From Phytohabitans flavus (GTDB lineage: Bacteria > Actinomycetota > Actinomycetes > Mycobacteriales > Micromonosporaceae), in NCBI RefSeq assembly GCF_011764545.1, contig NZ_AP022870.1, forward strand, positions 9,058,001-9,122,000: 64,000 bases of DNA. Reading direction: 5' to 3'. Below, one piece after another: positions 27,017 to 36,341 of the stretch. The first letter of the stretch is position 1; each line of letters begins with the position of its first letter. The position numbers and the translations under genes are program-made. A model generated the notes under the pieces. That model was not told the origin of the DNA and ran no database searches. It saw only the letters and a program-made list of their open reading frames with translations.

Positions 27017-27514
27017 GTGGACCCGCTCGACCGCATCGACGAGATCATCGCCATCGTAGAAGCCGCCCGATCGGTCCCCATGTCGCGCACCAACTGCATG
27101 GTCGACCGCGGCGAGATGATCAACGCCCTCGACCAGCTCCGCGCCGAGCTCCCCAGCGAGCTGCGGCGGGCCACAGCACTGCTGGACGAGCGCGACAAGA
27201 TCATTGACGCCGGCCGCCGCGAGGCTGACCGGATCATCAGCGAGGGTGAGGCCGAGCACGCCCGTCTCGTCTCGGTGAACGAGATCACCGTCTCCTCCGA
27301 GCACGAGGGCGCCCGGATCGTCGGCGAGGCCCGCGCCGAGGCCCAGCGGCTGCGCGAGGAGGTCGACGACTATGTCGACACCGCGCTGGCCAACTTCGAG
27401 CAGTTCCTCACCCGCGCGCTCGCCTCGATCGAGCGGGGCCGGGACAAGATGCACGCCCTCCGCGAGATCGGCACCTTCACCGGCGAGGAAACCGAGCGAC
27501 CACTGCCCTTTTGA
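27017..27514 (+). CDS. sepIVA: SepIVA/DivIVA-like coiled-coil division protein
   Basis: The 165-residue protein is almost all helix. VDPLDRIDEIIAIVEAARSV is followed by a long coiled coil (about 40-150), with RREADRIISEGEAEHARL and EARAEAQRLREEVDDYVDTA typical of DivIVA-related proteins. M. tuberculosis SepIVA (Rv2927c) holds the same place before the YceD gene and rnc. The GTG at 27017 is used, with AGGAG 10 bases upstream. It should act at the septum or growing pole. Confidence 0.8.
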   Translation: MDPLDRIDEIIAIVEAARSVPMSRTNCMVDRGEMINALDQLRAELPSELRRATALLDERDKIIDAGRREADRIISEGEAEHARLVSVNEITVSSEHEGARIVGEARAEAQRLREEVDDYVDTALANFEQFLTRALASIERGRDKMHALREIGTFTGEETERPLPF

Positions 27515-27572
27515 TACTGGGAGCGGTCGTCGGGTACCGTAGACCGTCGGCCTCCTACCAGGCCGGAGTCTC

Positions 27573-28151
27573 ATGATGCCCAATCACTCGCCGACCCACC
27601 TCGATCCCAGGTCGCCGCTGGTCCTCGACACGAGGGAGCTGCCGCGCCGGCCTGGTGCGATGCGTACGGTCAGTCGGGTCGTGCCGGCACCGGCGGACCT
27701 CGGACTGGAGCTGATCGGGGTGCCCGAAGGCGCCGATCTCACCCTCGACCTGAGGATGGAGTCGGTCTCCGAGGGCGTGCTGGTCTCCGGCACCGCGTCC
27801 GCCTCAGTGGCGGGCGAGTGCAGCCGGTGCCTGCGCCCGGTCAGTGACTCGGTGGTCGTCACGATCCAGGAGCTGTATGCCTATGAGCACAGCGCCACGG
27901 TCGAGACGACCGACGAAGACGAGGTCGGCCGGCTTCAGGGTGACCTGGTCGACCTGGAGCCGGCGCTGCGGGACGCGGTGGTGCTCGCACTGCCCGCCAA
28001 CCCGCTGTGCCGAGAAGACTGTCCAGGGCTGTGCCCCGAGTGCGGGGTGCCCTGGGACGAGCTGCCCGCTGGCCACAGCCACGAGCAGGTCGACCCGCGG
28101 TGGGCAGCCCTGTCGCAATTGAAGCCGAGTAACAAATTGAATGGCAAGTAG
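27573..28151 (+). CDS. YceD/DUF177 family protein
   Basis: The 192-residue protein has two zinc-type pairs: CSRCLRP (about 90) and, near the C end, CREDCPGLCPECGVPWDE. The DUF177 family is almost always next to rpmF and has been tied to 23S rRNA accumulation in plants and bacteria. Two ATG codons in tandem at 27573 and 27576 are possible starts, after GGAG. It is 12 bases from rpmF. Confidence 0.88.
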   Translation: MMPNHSPTHLDPRSPLVLDTRELPRRPGAMRTVSRVVPAPADLGLELIGVPEGADLTLDLRMESVSEGVLVSGTASASVAGECSRCLRPVSDSVVVTIQELYAYEHSATVETTDEDEVGRLQGDLVDLEPALRDAVVLALPANPLCREDCPGLCPECGVPWDELPAGHSHEQVDPRWAALSQLKPSNKLNGK

Positions 28152-28163
28152 GGAGTAGGAACC

Positions 28164-28337
28164 GTGGCCGTTCCCAAGCGGAAGATGTCGCGCAGCAACA
28201 CCCGGTCGCGCCGGGCGCAGTGGAAGGCCACGGTGGTGGCGACGGTGGCGTGCCCCCAGTGCCGCTCGCCGAAGCTCCCGCACGCGGCGTGCTCTGTCTG
28301 CGGCACGTACAACGGCCGCCAGGTCATCGAGGTCTGA
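28164..28337 (+). CDS. rpmF: 50S ribosomal protein L32
   Basis: Translation from GTG 28164 gives 57 residues starting MAVPKRKMSRSNTRSRRAQW and with CPQCRSPKLPHAACSVCGTY, a zinc ribbon of two CxxC pairs. GGGAGTAGGA lies upstream. The order yceD-rpmF-plsX is conserved in many bacteria. Confidence 0.96.
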   Translation: MAVPKRKMSRSNTRSRRAQWKATVVATVACPQCRSPKLPHAACSVCGTYNGRQVIEV

Positions 28338-28349
28338 CCCGAGCCGCGC

Positions 28350-29361
28350 GTGGAACACCCGACCTCGGGTCGGGAAGCTCCGGTTCCAGCCGCCGGCCGG
28401 CATCGCCCGGCCGGCGTTGGCGTAAAACCGGGCATCGCGCGGATCGCCGTTGACCTCCTCGGCGGGGACGGGGCACCCGCCGTCGTGGTTGACGGCGCTC
28501 TGCGGGCATGCAGCGCCGATCCCGACCTCCACCTGTTGCTCGTCGGCCCACCTGAAGTGGCCGACGAGGTGCTTGGTGCGCTCCCACCTGAGGACCGCAC
28601 CCGCGTCGCGGTGCGCCCGGTGCGGGCCGTCGTCGGCATGGCCGACGCGCCCACCAGCGCCAAGCGCCCCGACACCACCGTGCGCGCGGCGGTCGCGGCC
28701 GTCGCGGAGGGCGGTGCCGACGCGCTTGTCTCGGCCGGGGCCAGCGGCGCGACAGTCACCGCCGCCGTGCTCGGGCTGGGCCGCTGGACGGGGGTACGCC
28801 GCCCCGCGCTCGTCGTCACCCTCCCGGCCGAGGCCGGTCCCGTGGTGCTGCTCGACGTGGGTGCCTCGGTCGAGGCGCGCCCGGGCACGCTGGCCCGCCA
28901 CGCCGCGCTGGGCGCCGCGTACGCGGCCACCGTCAACAACGTGGAGCATCCCCGGGTCGGCCTGCTGTCGATCGGCACCGAGCCGGGCAAGGGGACCGGG
29001 CGCGGCGTGCCGCCGACCCGGTGATCGCGGCGCAACCCCTCCCGTCCGAGGCCCGCTACGTCGGGCTCGTCGAGGGCTATGAAGTGTCGCTGGGTGAGCG
29101 CGCCGACGTGATCGTCGCCGACGGGTTCACCGGAAACGTGCTGCTCAAGGGCATCGAAGGCACGTACATCCGATGCCGCCGGGACCAGGTCGAGACGCCG
29201 CCGCGGGCAGCGGCGCTCGTCGGGGTCGGGGCGTCGTCATCGTCTGCCATGGCGCCGCGACCGGGGCGGACGTCGCCTCGGGCATCGCTCTCGCCGCACA
29301 TCTGCATCGCCGCGCCGCGGCCACCGAGATCGCCACGCTGCTAGGGGTGAGTCATGGATAA
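28350..29361 (+). CDS. plsX: Phosphate acyltransferase PlsX (two frameshifts)
   Basis: PlsX converts acyl-ACP to acyl-phosphate. IAVDLLGGDGAP near the N end, DALVSAGASGATVTAAVLGL, PVVLLDVGASVEARPGTLAR, VIVADGFTGNVLLKGIEGTY and VVIVCHGAATGADVASGIAL span three frames. Bases are missing at GGGG 28991-28994 and GGGG 29228-29231; with both restored it is 337 residues, the normal length. The GTG at 28350 is the only start near the family N end. It overlaps rnc by 8 bases. Confidence 0.88.
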
Positions 29362-30110
29362 GCGCAAACGGCCGCCGGCCGTCCACCTGGAGGCGGCCTT
29401 CGGCGTCGTCCTCGACGCGGAGCTGCTGGAACGGGCCCTCACCCACCGCTCGTACGCGTACGAGAACGGGGCCTGCCCACCAACGAGCGGCTGGAGTTCC
29501 TCGGCGACTCCGTGCTCGGGGTGGTGATCACTACCGCGCTCTTCCACAACCACCCGGACCTACCCGAGGGGCAGCTCGCCAAGCTGCGCGCCAGCGTGGT
29601 CAACATGCGGGCGCTGGCCGACGTGGCGCGCGGGCTGGGGCCGAGCGGGCTGGGGGCGTACCTGCTGCTCGGCAAGGGTGAGGAGACCACCGGCGGACGG
29701 GACAAGGCGAGCATTCTCGCGGATACGCTGGAGGCGCTGCTCGGCGCGATCTACCTCCAGTACGGGCTGGACATCGCCTCCGAGGTGATCCACCGGCTCT
29801 TCGACCCGCTGATGGCCGAGTCGGCCGGCCGGGCGCGGGGCTGGACTGGAAGACGAGCCTCCAGGAGCTGACCGCCTCACTGGGGCTGGGCGTGCCGGAG
29901 TACCGGATCGACGAGGCCGGGCCGGACCACGCGAAGACGTTCACGGCGTGGGTTGTGGTGGCTGGCGACAGGTACGGCGGGGCCGAGGGGCGGAGCAAGA
30001 AGGAGGCCGAGCAGCGGGCGGCGGAGGCGGCGTACCGCACGCTGTCGACCAAGTTCGGCGAGACAGCCGGTGAACAGCCGGCGGGAGGGGACCATGCCGG
30101 AGCTTCCTGA
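29354..30110 (+). CDS. rnc: Ribonuclease III (two frameshifts)
   Basis: It cleaves double-stranded RNA in rRNA and mRNA processing. ERALTHRSYAYENG leads to NERLEFLGDSVLGVVI (signature motif), then DTLEALLGAIYLQYG with the metal-binding Glu, and a C-terminal dsRNA-binding domain (DWKTSLQELTASLG ... GRSKKEAEQRAAEAAYRTL). Bases are missing at GGGG 29468-29471 and GGGG 29837-29840; restored length is 252 residues. It overlaps plsX at its start and mutM by 17 bases at its end. Confidence 0.92.
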
Positions 30111-30948
30111 GGTCGAGACGGTCCGCCAGGGCCTGGCCAAGTGGGTGACCGGGCGGCGGATCGCGTCGGTGGAGGTGCGACACCCGCGGGCCATCCGCCG
30201 GCACATGCCCGGCGCCGACCACTTCGCCGCGGTGCTGGCCGGGCACACGGTGCTCGACGTGTGCCGGCGCGGCAAGTACCTGTGGCTGCCGCTGGACTCG
30301 GGCGACGCGATCATCGGCCACCTCGGCATGTCCGGCCAGCTGCTCTTCCAGCCCGGCGACGCGCCGGACGAGACCCACCTGCGGATCCGGTTTCGCTTCG
30401 ATGACGACGGCCCGGAGCTGCGCTTCGTCGACCAGCGCACGTTCGGCGGCCTGTCCGTCTCGCCGGGCGGCGCCGAGCTTCCCGCCGAGATCGCGCACAT
30501 CGCTCGGGACCCGATGGACCCACTCTTCTCGGACGCGGACTTCGCGACCAAGCTGCGCCGCAAGCACACCGAGGTGAAGCGGGCGCTGCTCGACCAAAAC
30601 CTGATCTCCGGCGTGGGCAACATCTACGCGGACGAGGCGCTGTGGCGGTCCAAACTGCACGGCGTCCGCCCGACCGACGCGCTCACCAAGCCGGCCGCCG
30701 CGCGGCTGCTCGGGCACATCCGCGAGGTGCTGTCCGAGGCGCTGGTCGCCGGCGGCACGAGCTTCGACGCGCTCTACGTCAACGTGAACGGCGAGAGCGG
30801 GTACTTCGACCGCTCCCTCAACGTGTACGGCCGGGAGGGCGAGCCCTGCAACCGCTGCGGCACCCCGATCCGGCGCGAGCCGTTCATGAACCGCTCGTCC
30901 TACTCGTGCCCCCGATGCCAGCCCCGCCCCGCACCCCGATCAGGGTGA
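30094..30948 (+). CDS. mutM: Formamidopyrimidine-DNA glycosylase
   Basis: This 284-residue base-excision repair enzyme removes 8-oxoguanine. The catalytic N-terminal Pro is in MPELPEVETVRQGL, the H2TH region includes LLDQNLISGVGNIYADEALW, and a C-terminal zinc finger has CNRCGTPIRR and CPRC. The ATG at 30094 after GGGAGGGG is certain, because Pro2 must be exposed. With the mutT1-like gene it gives the window two oxidised-guanine defences. Confidence 0.96.
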   Translation: MPELPEVETVRQGLAKWVTGRRIASVEVRHPRAIRRHMPGADHFAAVLAGHTVLDVCRRGKYLWLPLDSGDAIIGHLGMSGQLLFQPGDAPDETHLRIRFRFDDDGPELRFVDQRTFGGLSVSPGGAELPAEIAHIARDPMDPLFSDADFATKLRRKHTEVKRALLDQNLISGVGNIYADEALWRSKLHGVRPTDALTKPAAARLLGHIREVLSEALVAGGTSFDALYVNVNGESGYFDRSLNVYGREGEPCNRCGTPIRREPFMNRSSYSCPRCQPRPAPRSG

Positions 30949-30963
30949 CCTCGTAGGGACCAT

Positions 30964-31264
30964 TTCCAAGAGGCAGATCCGGGCTACCGCGATGCCCGTT
31001 GTGGTCCGGACCGCTGCTCCCGCGGCCTCACCCTCCGCGTTCCACACCCCAAGCCGGCTGCCGCCAGCGGCGGCGACGTGCGCCCTCGCCGGTCGCCGCC
31101 GACCGGGACGAAACCAACCCAGCTCGACACCGGCGGAGGCCGTGTGGGTTGGGCTTGGACCGCGGGCCTGGCAGTGGAGGCCGGGGGTTCGGGGAGCGCC
31201 AGCGAGCCGCCGGCCGGAACGGTGCCCGCGGGAGCATGCGGTCCGCAGGTGACGCGGACGGGGG
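30964..31264 (+). repeat. Dispersed intergenic repeat, copy B (full length)
   Basis: It begins TTCCAAGAGGCAGAT, 15 bases after the mutM stop, and ends TGACGCGGACGGGG. The 5' block (30977-31042) matches copies A and C; the 3' block (31148-31264) matches copy C closely. The middle varies. CCAACCCA (31114-31121) can pair with TGGGTTGG (31145-31152). The rest of the gap to 31433 shows only a purine-rich ribosome site for the next gene. Confidence 0.8.
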
Positions 31265-31433
31265 CAGATTAGTCCTGAGGGAGGGTTGTGGCCCCGATGC
31301 CGAAGGTCTTTGGTCGGGGTATTCCCGAGGCGTTACTTCCGGGGCGGGGCGGGTCGCTCCCGGATGTAGCGTCGCGCTGCGCTCCCTAGCGTCATGTGCT
31401 GTGACCAGGACTGTGGCGGAGGGGGAGCCCACG

Positions 31434-33629
31434 ATGGGCAAGCGACCGATGACCGTGCGGGTCGCGCGATGGAGCGCGGAGCATCCGTGGCGCGCGATCG
31501 CGCTGTGGGTGGTGTTCGTGGCGGTGTGCTTCGTAGGCGGCAACGCGGCCGGCCTCAGCGAGGCGACCGACGAGGACCAGGCGATCGGCGAGGCCGGTCG
31601 TGCGTCCGTGATTGAGATTCACGGTGACTTCGACGACCCGGCGGTGGAGAACGTCCTCATCACCGCCTCAAGTGGACAGTTGGACCGGGCGGCGGCGGAT
31701 GCGGCGGCGGCCGACGCGGTCACCCGGATGAAGGCTACCGAGGGCGTGGCGAAGGTGGACCCGCCGGTGGCCGCGCGGGACGGCTCCGCGCTGCTGATCG
31801 GGGTCACCATGACCGGTGACCCGGACACCGCCTCGGACCGGCTCAAGCCGTTGGAGGACACGACCTCGGCGCTCCAGCAGGCGCACCCGCAACTGCGGAT
31901 CGAGCAGGTCGGCGGGCCCTCCATCGGCAAGGCGCTCGACGACACGCTGGGCTCGGACTTCAAGCGGGCCGAGCTGCTGAGCCTGCCGGTCACGCTGGCC
32001 ATCCTGATTGTCGCGTTCGGTGCGCTCATCGCGGCCGGTGTGCCGGTGCTGCTGGCCATGTCTTCGGTGTTCGCGGCGATGGGTCTGTCCACACTGGCCT
32101 CCCACCTGCTGCCGGCGACGGACACGACAAACAGCGTGATCCTGCTGATCGGCCTCGCGGTCGGCGTCGACTACTCGCTCTTCTACATCCGCCGCGAGCG
32201 GGAGGAGCGGGCCAAGGGGCGGAGCCACATCGACGCGGTGGAGATCGCGGCGGAGACGTCCGGGCACGCCGTGGTGGTGTCCGGCATCGCCGTGATGATT
32301 GCCATGGCCGGGCTCTTCCTCGCCACTGACGTGGTGTTCTCCTCGCTGGCCGTCGGCTCGATCCTGGTGGTCGCGGTCTCGGTGATCGGCTCGCTGACCG
32401 TGCTGCCGGCAATGCTGGCCAAGCTCGGCCGCTGGGTCGACCGCCCGCGCGTACCGCTGCTGTGGCGCCTTTCGGCCCGCCGCCAGGGTGCGCCCCGCTT
32501 CTGGCCGGCCCTGCTCCGCCCGGCGCTGCGCCACCCGCTGCTCGCCCTGGTCATCTCGGTCGGTGCGCTCCTGGCGCTGGCGGTGCCCGCGGCGGGTATG
32601 AAGATGAAGTTCCCGGGCATGGAGGACCTGCCCCGCACCACGCCGGCCATGCAGGCGTACGACCGGCTGACCGCCGCGTTCCCGAGCACCGGCACGGCGC
32701 ACTACCTGGCCGTCGAGGCGCCGGCGGCCGAGGCGCAGCAGGTGAAGGCGGCGCTGACCACGCTCGCGGAGAAGGCCGGTGGTGACCCGCTCTTCGCCCC
32801 GGTCGAGGCGGACGGGCCGAAGATCGACCAGTCCGCCGACGGCACGGTGACGCTGCTGCAAGTGGCGACGCCGTACCACACCCGCACCGACGAGGCGCGG
32901 CAGTCGCTGGACAAGCTCCGCGAGGTGTACGTGCCTGAGACGATGGCGGGGCTGTCCAACGTGGACTACGCGGTCGGCGGTGACGTGGCCGGCAGCGTCG
33001 ACTACGCCGCGCATATCCGGCAGAAGCTACCGCTGGTGATGGCGTTCGTACTCATCCTCACGTTCGTGGTGATGGTGCTGACGTTCCGCTCGGTGGTGGT
33101 CGCGCTGACCTCGATCCTGCTCAACCTGCTCTCGGTCGGCGCCGCGTACGGCCTGCTGGTGCTCGTCTTCCAGGGCACCTGGGCGGAAGGGCTGCTGGGC
33201 TTCACGTCGATGGGGTCGATCGTGACCTGGCTACCGCTCTTCCTCTTCGTCGTCCTCTTCGGACTGTCCATGGACTACCACGTCTTCGTGGTCAGCCGGA
33301 TCCGCGAGGCGGTCCAACGTGGAGTGTCCAACCGGGACGCTGTGTCGTACGGCATCACAAGCTCGGCCGGCACGGTCAGCAGCGCGGCGATCGTGATGGT
33401 GGCGGTCTTCTCCATCTTCGCCACGCTGAGCACGATCGACATGAAGCAGCTCGGCATCGGCCTGGCGGCGGCGATCCTGCTCGACGCGACAATCATCCGC
33501 GCGGTCGTGCTGCCCTCGGTGATGACACTGCTGGGCGACGCGAACTGGTGGGCACCGCGCTTCCTGCGCAAGAGCCCGCCGGCCAAGCACGCGGAGCAGC
33601 CCGAGCGGGAGCTCGTCTCCGTCCACTGA
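31434..33629 (+). CDS. MMPL/RND-family membrane transporter, second copy
   Basis: A 731-residue exporter of the MMPL class with two six-helix halves. GVDYSLFYIRREREER and SMDYHVFVVSRIREA carry the TM4/TM10 Asp-Tyr motifs. Extracytoplasmic loops lie at about 50-170 and 380-530. The ATG at 31434 follows GGAGGGGGA; the long open frame upstream runs through repeat copy B and is not coding. No regulator is adjacent. It is only distantly like the first MMPL protein in the window. Confidence 0.88.
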   Translation: MGKRPMTVRVARWSAEHPWRAIALWVVFVAVCFVGGNAAGLSEATDEDQAIGEAGRASVIEIHGDFDDPAVENVLITASSGQLDRAAADAAAADAVTRMKATEGVAKVDPPVAARDGSALLIGVTMTGDPDTASDRLKPLEDTTSALQQAHPQLRIEQVGGPSIGKALDDTLGSDFKRAELLSLPVTLAILIVAFGALIAAGVPVLLAMSSVFAAMGLSTLASHLLPATDTTNSVILLIGLAVGVDYSLFYIRREREERAKGRSHIDAVEIAAETSGHAVVVSGIAVMIAMAGLFLATDVVFSSLAVGSILVVAVSVIGSLTVLPAMLAKLGRWVDRPRVPLLWRLSARRQGAPRFWPALLRPALRHPLLALVISVGALLALAVPAAGMKMKFPGMEDLPRTTPAMQAYDRLTAAFPSTGTAHYLAVEAPAAEAQQVKAALTTLAEKAGGDPLFAPVEADGPKIDQSADGTVTLLQVATPYHTRTDEARQSLDKLREVYVPETMAGLSNVDYAVGGDVAGSVDYAAHIRQKLPLVMAFVLILTFVVMVLTFRSVVVALTSILLNLLSVGAAYGLLVLVFQGTWAEGLLGFTSMGSIVTWLPLFLFVVLFGLSMDYHVFVVSRIREAVQRGVSNRDAVSYGITSSAGTVSSAAIVMVAVFSIFATLSTIDMKQLGIGLAAAILLDATIIRAVVLPSVMTLLGDANWWAPRFLRKSPPAKHAEQPERELVSVH

Positions 33630-33637
33630 CGAAATGC

Positions 33638-34066
33638 TTACCAGGTGCGGGTTTCGGCTACCACGCCGAAGCCCGCACCTCGCCATTCCATCAGCTCGCG
33701 GGCGGCCTCCGCGTGGGCCGCCGGGACGCCGTACACGAGGTGGCCGTCGCCGGGCGCGGCACCCTCGCCGGTCCAGCGCTGGTAGTCGGCCCAGTCCCCG
33801 TCGAAGACGCAGATCGGTGCGCCGAGCGCCCGGTACGCCTGGTCCACCGGCCCGCCCGGGTTGAGCACCACCAGCCCGAACCCGGCCCGCCGGGCAGCCC
33901 GTACCGCCAGCGCGACCCCGCCCAGCCCGGCCTGGTCGCCCGGTGCCCGATCCAGGAAGATCCCGTCGAGCGGCTGGGCTGCCCGCCGCTCCACCGCGTC
34001 GAGGACGTCGGCGAGCGGGCGAGCGCCGTACTCCAGGTCGACCTTGACCAGCCGGTCCATGGTCAT
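33638..34066 (-). CDS. Truncated spherulin-4/GH114-like domain protein
   Basis: The 142-residue protein resembles the C-terminal two thirds of spherulation-specific family 4 proteins: VDLEYGARPLADV, DGIFLDRAP, GFGLVVLNPG, FDGDWADYQRW and HLVYGVPAA. The first strands of the barrel (about 60-70 residues) are absent. The related fold in PelA cleaves alpha-1,4-galactosamine polymers. The ATG at 34066 overlaps the stop of the upstream DUF3492 gene (ATGA). With the barrel incomplete, activity is doubtful. Confidence 0.6.
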   Translation of the reverse strand: MTMDRLVKVDLEYGARPLADVLDAVERRAAQPLDGIFLDRAPGDQAGLGGVALAVRAARRAGFGLVVLNPGGPVDQAYRALGAPICVFDGDWADYQRWTGEGAAPGDGHLVYGVPAAHAEAARELMEWRGAGFGVVAETRTW

Positions 34067-34920
34067 GCCGCCACGTCCTGGTAGAGGTGGTCGTAGGCGC
34101 GGCGCGGCGCGAACCGCACCGGCTCCTCCCCGCCCGGCACCACCACGACCTTGGCCGGGTCGGCGCCGTCGCGCAGCTCCCACAGCTGGTGGAAGCGGCT
34201 GGCCGTGGCGACGAGCGCGGCCTCCGTGTACCCGAGGCGGCGCAGAGCGCGATGGAAGCGCAGCAGCACCGCCTTGACCGCGGTGGATCCCTCCGCGGCG
34301 ACCCGCGGGCGGTCCTCGGTGAGCAGGAATGGCGTCCCGGCGCGCCACCGCGCCGCGAGCGCGACAAGCAGCGGCGGCCCGGTGGCGATGGCGTGGCAGA
34401 GGTCCGCGGTGGGTGCGCGTACGGCGAGCGGCCGCAACGCGCTGTCGAGGTGGTCGGCCGCGCAGCGCGCGTCCCGCACCGAGAGGCGGGGCAGCGCCGG
34501 CTCGCAGCGGGCCGCCAGCCAGGCGTCCAGCAGCACGTCGGCGAGGGGTACGCCGCGTAGCGGGACACCGCCAGCCTCAGCCAGGTCGGCGAGCAGGCGC
34601 AGGCTCTCGGCGAACATCGCCGTGCCCTGCTCGCCGTCGGTCAGCAGCCCTCGGCAGAGCAGTACCGCGGCCGCGGTGGCAGCCCGCCTCCTGTGGCGCT
34701 GGGCCAGCCGCCCCGTCGGCGCGGGCCGGCGGTCGTCGAGCGGGTGGAGGAGTGCGTTGGGCGGGAGCGTGTACGCGGGCTCCCGCCGCCGCTCGTCCGG
34801 GCCGAGCGCGACAAGGTGGAACGTGTGCCGGTCGAGGCCGTGCAGCAGCCGGTGGCACCAGTCGCCCCGGCCACCCTTGACGTACGGGTAGGAGTCGTCC
34901 GTGATGAGCGCAACGCGCAT
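34063..34920 (-). CDS. DUF3492 half-glycosyltransferase (PelF-like N-terminal domain)
   Basis: The 285-residue protein starts MRVALITDDSYPYVKGGRGD, followed by WCHRLLHGL, the hallmark start of DUF3492/PelF glycosyltransferases. FLLTEDRPRVA and the C-terminal ATASRFHQLWELRDGADPAK block lead to PGGEEPVRFAP, after which it stops. The second Rossmann domain (GT4), which binds the UDP-sugar in PelF, is missing exactly at the domain border. It may therefore bind a polymer or partner, or be a remnant. It is coupled to the spherulin-4-like gene. Confidence 0.65.
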   Translation of the reverse strand: MRVALITDDSYPYVKGGRGDWCHRLLHGLDRHTFHLVALGPDERRREPAYTLPPNALLHPLDDRRPAPTGRLAQRHRRRAATAAAVLLCRGLLTDGEQGTAMFAESLRLLADLAEAGGVPLRGVPLADVLLDAWLAARCEPALPRLSVRDARCAADHLDSALRPLAVRAPTADLCHAIATGPPLLVALAARWRAGTPFLLTEDRPRVAAEGSTAVKAVLLRFHRALRRLGYTEAALVATASRFHQLWELRDGADPAKVVVVPGGEEPVRFAPRRAYDHLYQDVAA

Positions 34921-34971
34921 GCATAGGACAACGACCGAGGTCGAATCCTGGCGTGTCAGCTACGCGACAGT

Positions 34972-35733
34972 TCAGACCACCGAACCGAACATCTGTGTCC
35001 AGTACGGCGTGCCGTTGCTCGCGTACGCCAGACCGACGCCAATCGCCTTCGCGTTGCAGTTGAGGATGTTGGCGCGGTGGCCGTCGCTGTTCATCCAGCC
35101 GTCCATCACGGCGGCTGAGGTGCGGTAGCCGGCGGCCACGTTCTCGCCGATCGCGTTCGTGTACCCGGCCCGCTCCGAGCGCTCCCACGGCGAGCTGCCG
35201 TCGCTGCCGTCGTGGGACATCTTGTTGTGCTCTGCCTGGTCCTGGCTGTGCAGCCGGGCGGCGCTGGCGAGCTTGGTGTTGACCTTGACCGGACCGCACC
35301 CGGCGGCCGCCCGCTCCTGGTTGGTGATCTCGACGACCTTGTTCTCGTCGGCCGACTGGGCCGGGCTCGTGCCGCCGCCGGTCGCCGGGCGGGTTGTCGA
35401 CTTGCTCGGCGAGCGCTTCGGCGTCGGGCTCGTGGAGGTGCGGGGCTTGGCCTTGGCGGTCGGTGTGGGGCTCGCCTTCGGGCTCTCGGCGGGGGTCGCG
35501 GTGACCGAGACCGCTACGCCGAAACTACCCGTTCCGCCCGCTTCGTCGGTACGCTCCGAAGCTGTCCGATTAGCCCCTGATTCGCCGCCGGTCAGGCTGG
35601 GACGGAGTACCGCCGCGGCGGCGCCGAAGGCCAGCAGCAGGGCGCCGACCAGCACGGCGAGGGCGAGCGGGCCCGGCAGGCGGCGAGCGGGCCGGTGTCG
35701 GCCGGTATGCCTCGACGGCGCCTCGGCGTCCAT
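34972..35733 (-). CDS. Secreted CAP/SCP-domain protein
   Basis: The 253-residue protein has a cytosolic basic N end, one TM/signal helix (about 24-46), a long Ser/Thr/Pro/Lys linker, and a C-terminal CAP domain (about 130-253) with KVVEITNQERAAAGCG, HSQDQAEHNKMSHDG, GYTNAIGENVAAGY and WMNSDGHRANILNC. The CAP-cavity His and Glu residues are present. Role is unknown. The ATG at 35733 after GGAAGGA is preferred to one 60 bases upstream. Confidence 0.87.
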   Translation of the reverse strand: MDAEAPSRHTGRHRPARRLPGPLALAVLVGALLLAFGAAAAVLRPSLTGGESGANRTASERTDEAGGTGSFGVAVSVTATPAESPKASPTPTAKAKPRTSTSPTPKRSPSKSTTRPATGGGTSPAQSADENKVVEITNQERAAAGCGPVKVNTKLASAARLHSQDQAEHNKMSHDGSDGSSPWERSERAGYTNAIGENVAAGYRTSAAVMDGWMNSDGHRANILNCNAKAIGVGLAYASNGTPYWTQMFGSVV

Positions 35734-35903
35734 AGGGTCCTTCCCGGTAGATGGGCCGTGCCGGACGGTACGGGCGCGCTCCCACCTGGGCAATCGCTCT
35801 AAGGAAGATCTAAGGCGGCGCCAAGGAAGCTATCGATCATGGTGGCCGGGCTGGGCATGGGCGCCAATCCTCGCAGGGTGAGGGTGATGTGGGCCCGGTT
35901 AAC

Positions 35904-35933
35904 TTGACGAAGCGGTCGTCTCGGCGGAGTATA
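35904..35933 (+). promoter_or_regulatory. Possible sigma-70 promoter for the small coiled-coil gene
   Basis: TTGACG (35904-35909) is followed after 18 bases by AGTATA (35928-35933), 116 bases before the start at 36049. The surrounding gap 35734-36048 shows no other gene or repeat. Confidence 0.4.
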
Positions 35934-36048
35934 GGGATCGTCGCCAGTCGCGCCCAATCATGCCCGCGCGTGCCCGTGGGCTGATAGTCGCGAAATTGCT
36001 GGGCGCGCGTTGGCCGGCCACTCCGGCAGCGCATTACAAGGAGACGAT

Positions 36049-36243
36049 ATGGCGAAGGCCCTCTACGGCCACGTTGGTGCGGCGCCCGATCGGCGCCTCC
36101 TCGACGAGGTCACCCGACTGCGTGCCAGGGTTCAGGCACTGGAGTTCGAGGTCACTAGGCTGCGTGCGGAAAACGACCGGCTCGCGGCGGCGGCTGCCGA
36201 GGCAGGAGACCTGCTGAGGCTGCCCGAACCGGCCCTGACCTGA
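36049..36243 (+). CDS. Small conserved coiled-coil protein
   Basis: A 64-residue protein: MAKALYGHVGAAPDRRLLDE followed by a heptad-rich helix with LRARVQALEFEVTRLRAEND. AAGGAGA stands 5 bases before the ATG at 36049. Similar short coiled-coil proteins are common in actinobacteria (general knowledge of such proteins, not searched here). No function is known. Confidence 0.78.
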   Translation: MAKALYGHVGAAPDRRLLDEVTRLRARVQALEFEVTRLRAENDRLAAAAAEAGDLLRLPEPALT

Positions 36244-36249
36244 CCTCCC

Positions 36250-36272
36250 GGGCGCCGGGGCTGCCGGCGCCC
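36250..36272 (+). terminator. Hairpin after the coiled-coil gene
   Basis: GGGCGCCGG (36250-36258) and CCGGCGCCC (36264-36272) form a perfect 9-bp stem with a 5-base loop, 7 bases after the stop codon. Confidence 0.7.
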
Positions 36273-36304
36273 ACCGCCTATAACTCGATCGCACCGCACA
36301 CATC

Positions 36305-36341
36305 GCGCGCCGACACAACAAGTGGCGGCGCGCAGCTTTTT
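36305..36341 (+). terminator. Intrinsic terminator with T tract
   Basis: GCGCGCCG (36305-36312) pairs with CGGCGCGC (36326-36333), and TTTTT follows at 36337-36341. It is the only classic T-tract terminator noted here and isolates smc from upstream transcription. Confidence 0.75.

Noticed and set aside
28350..30110. plsX and rnc as pseudogenes
   Set aside because: Four single-base losses in G runs restore complete, normal-length proteins; rnc and plsX are core genes in a conserved operon.
30999..31433. Long N-terminal extension of the second MMPL gene through repeat copy B
   Set aside because: A good ribosome site and the family-typical N end are at 31434; the upstream part is repeat sequence.
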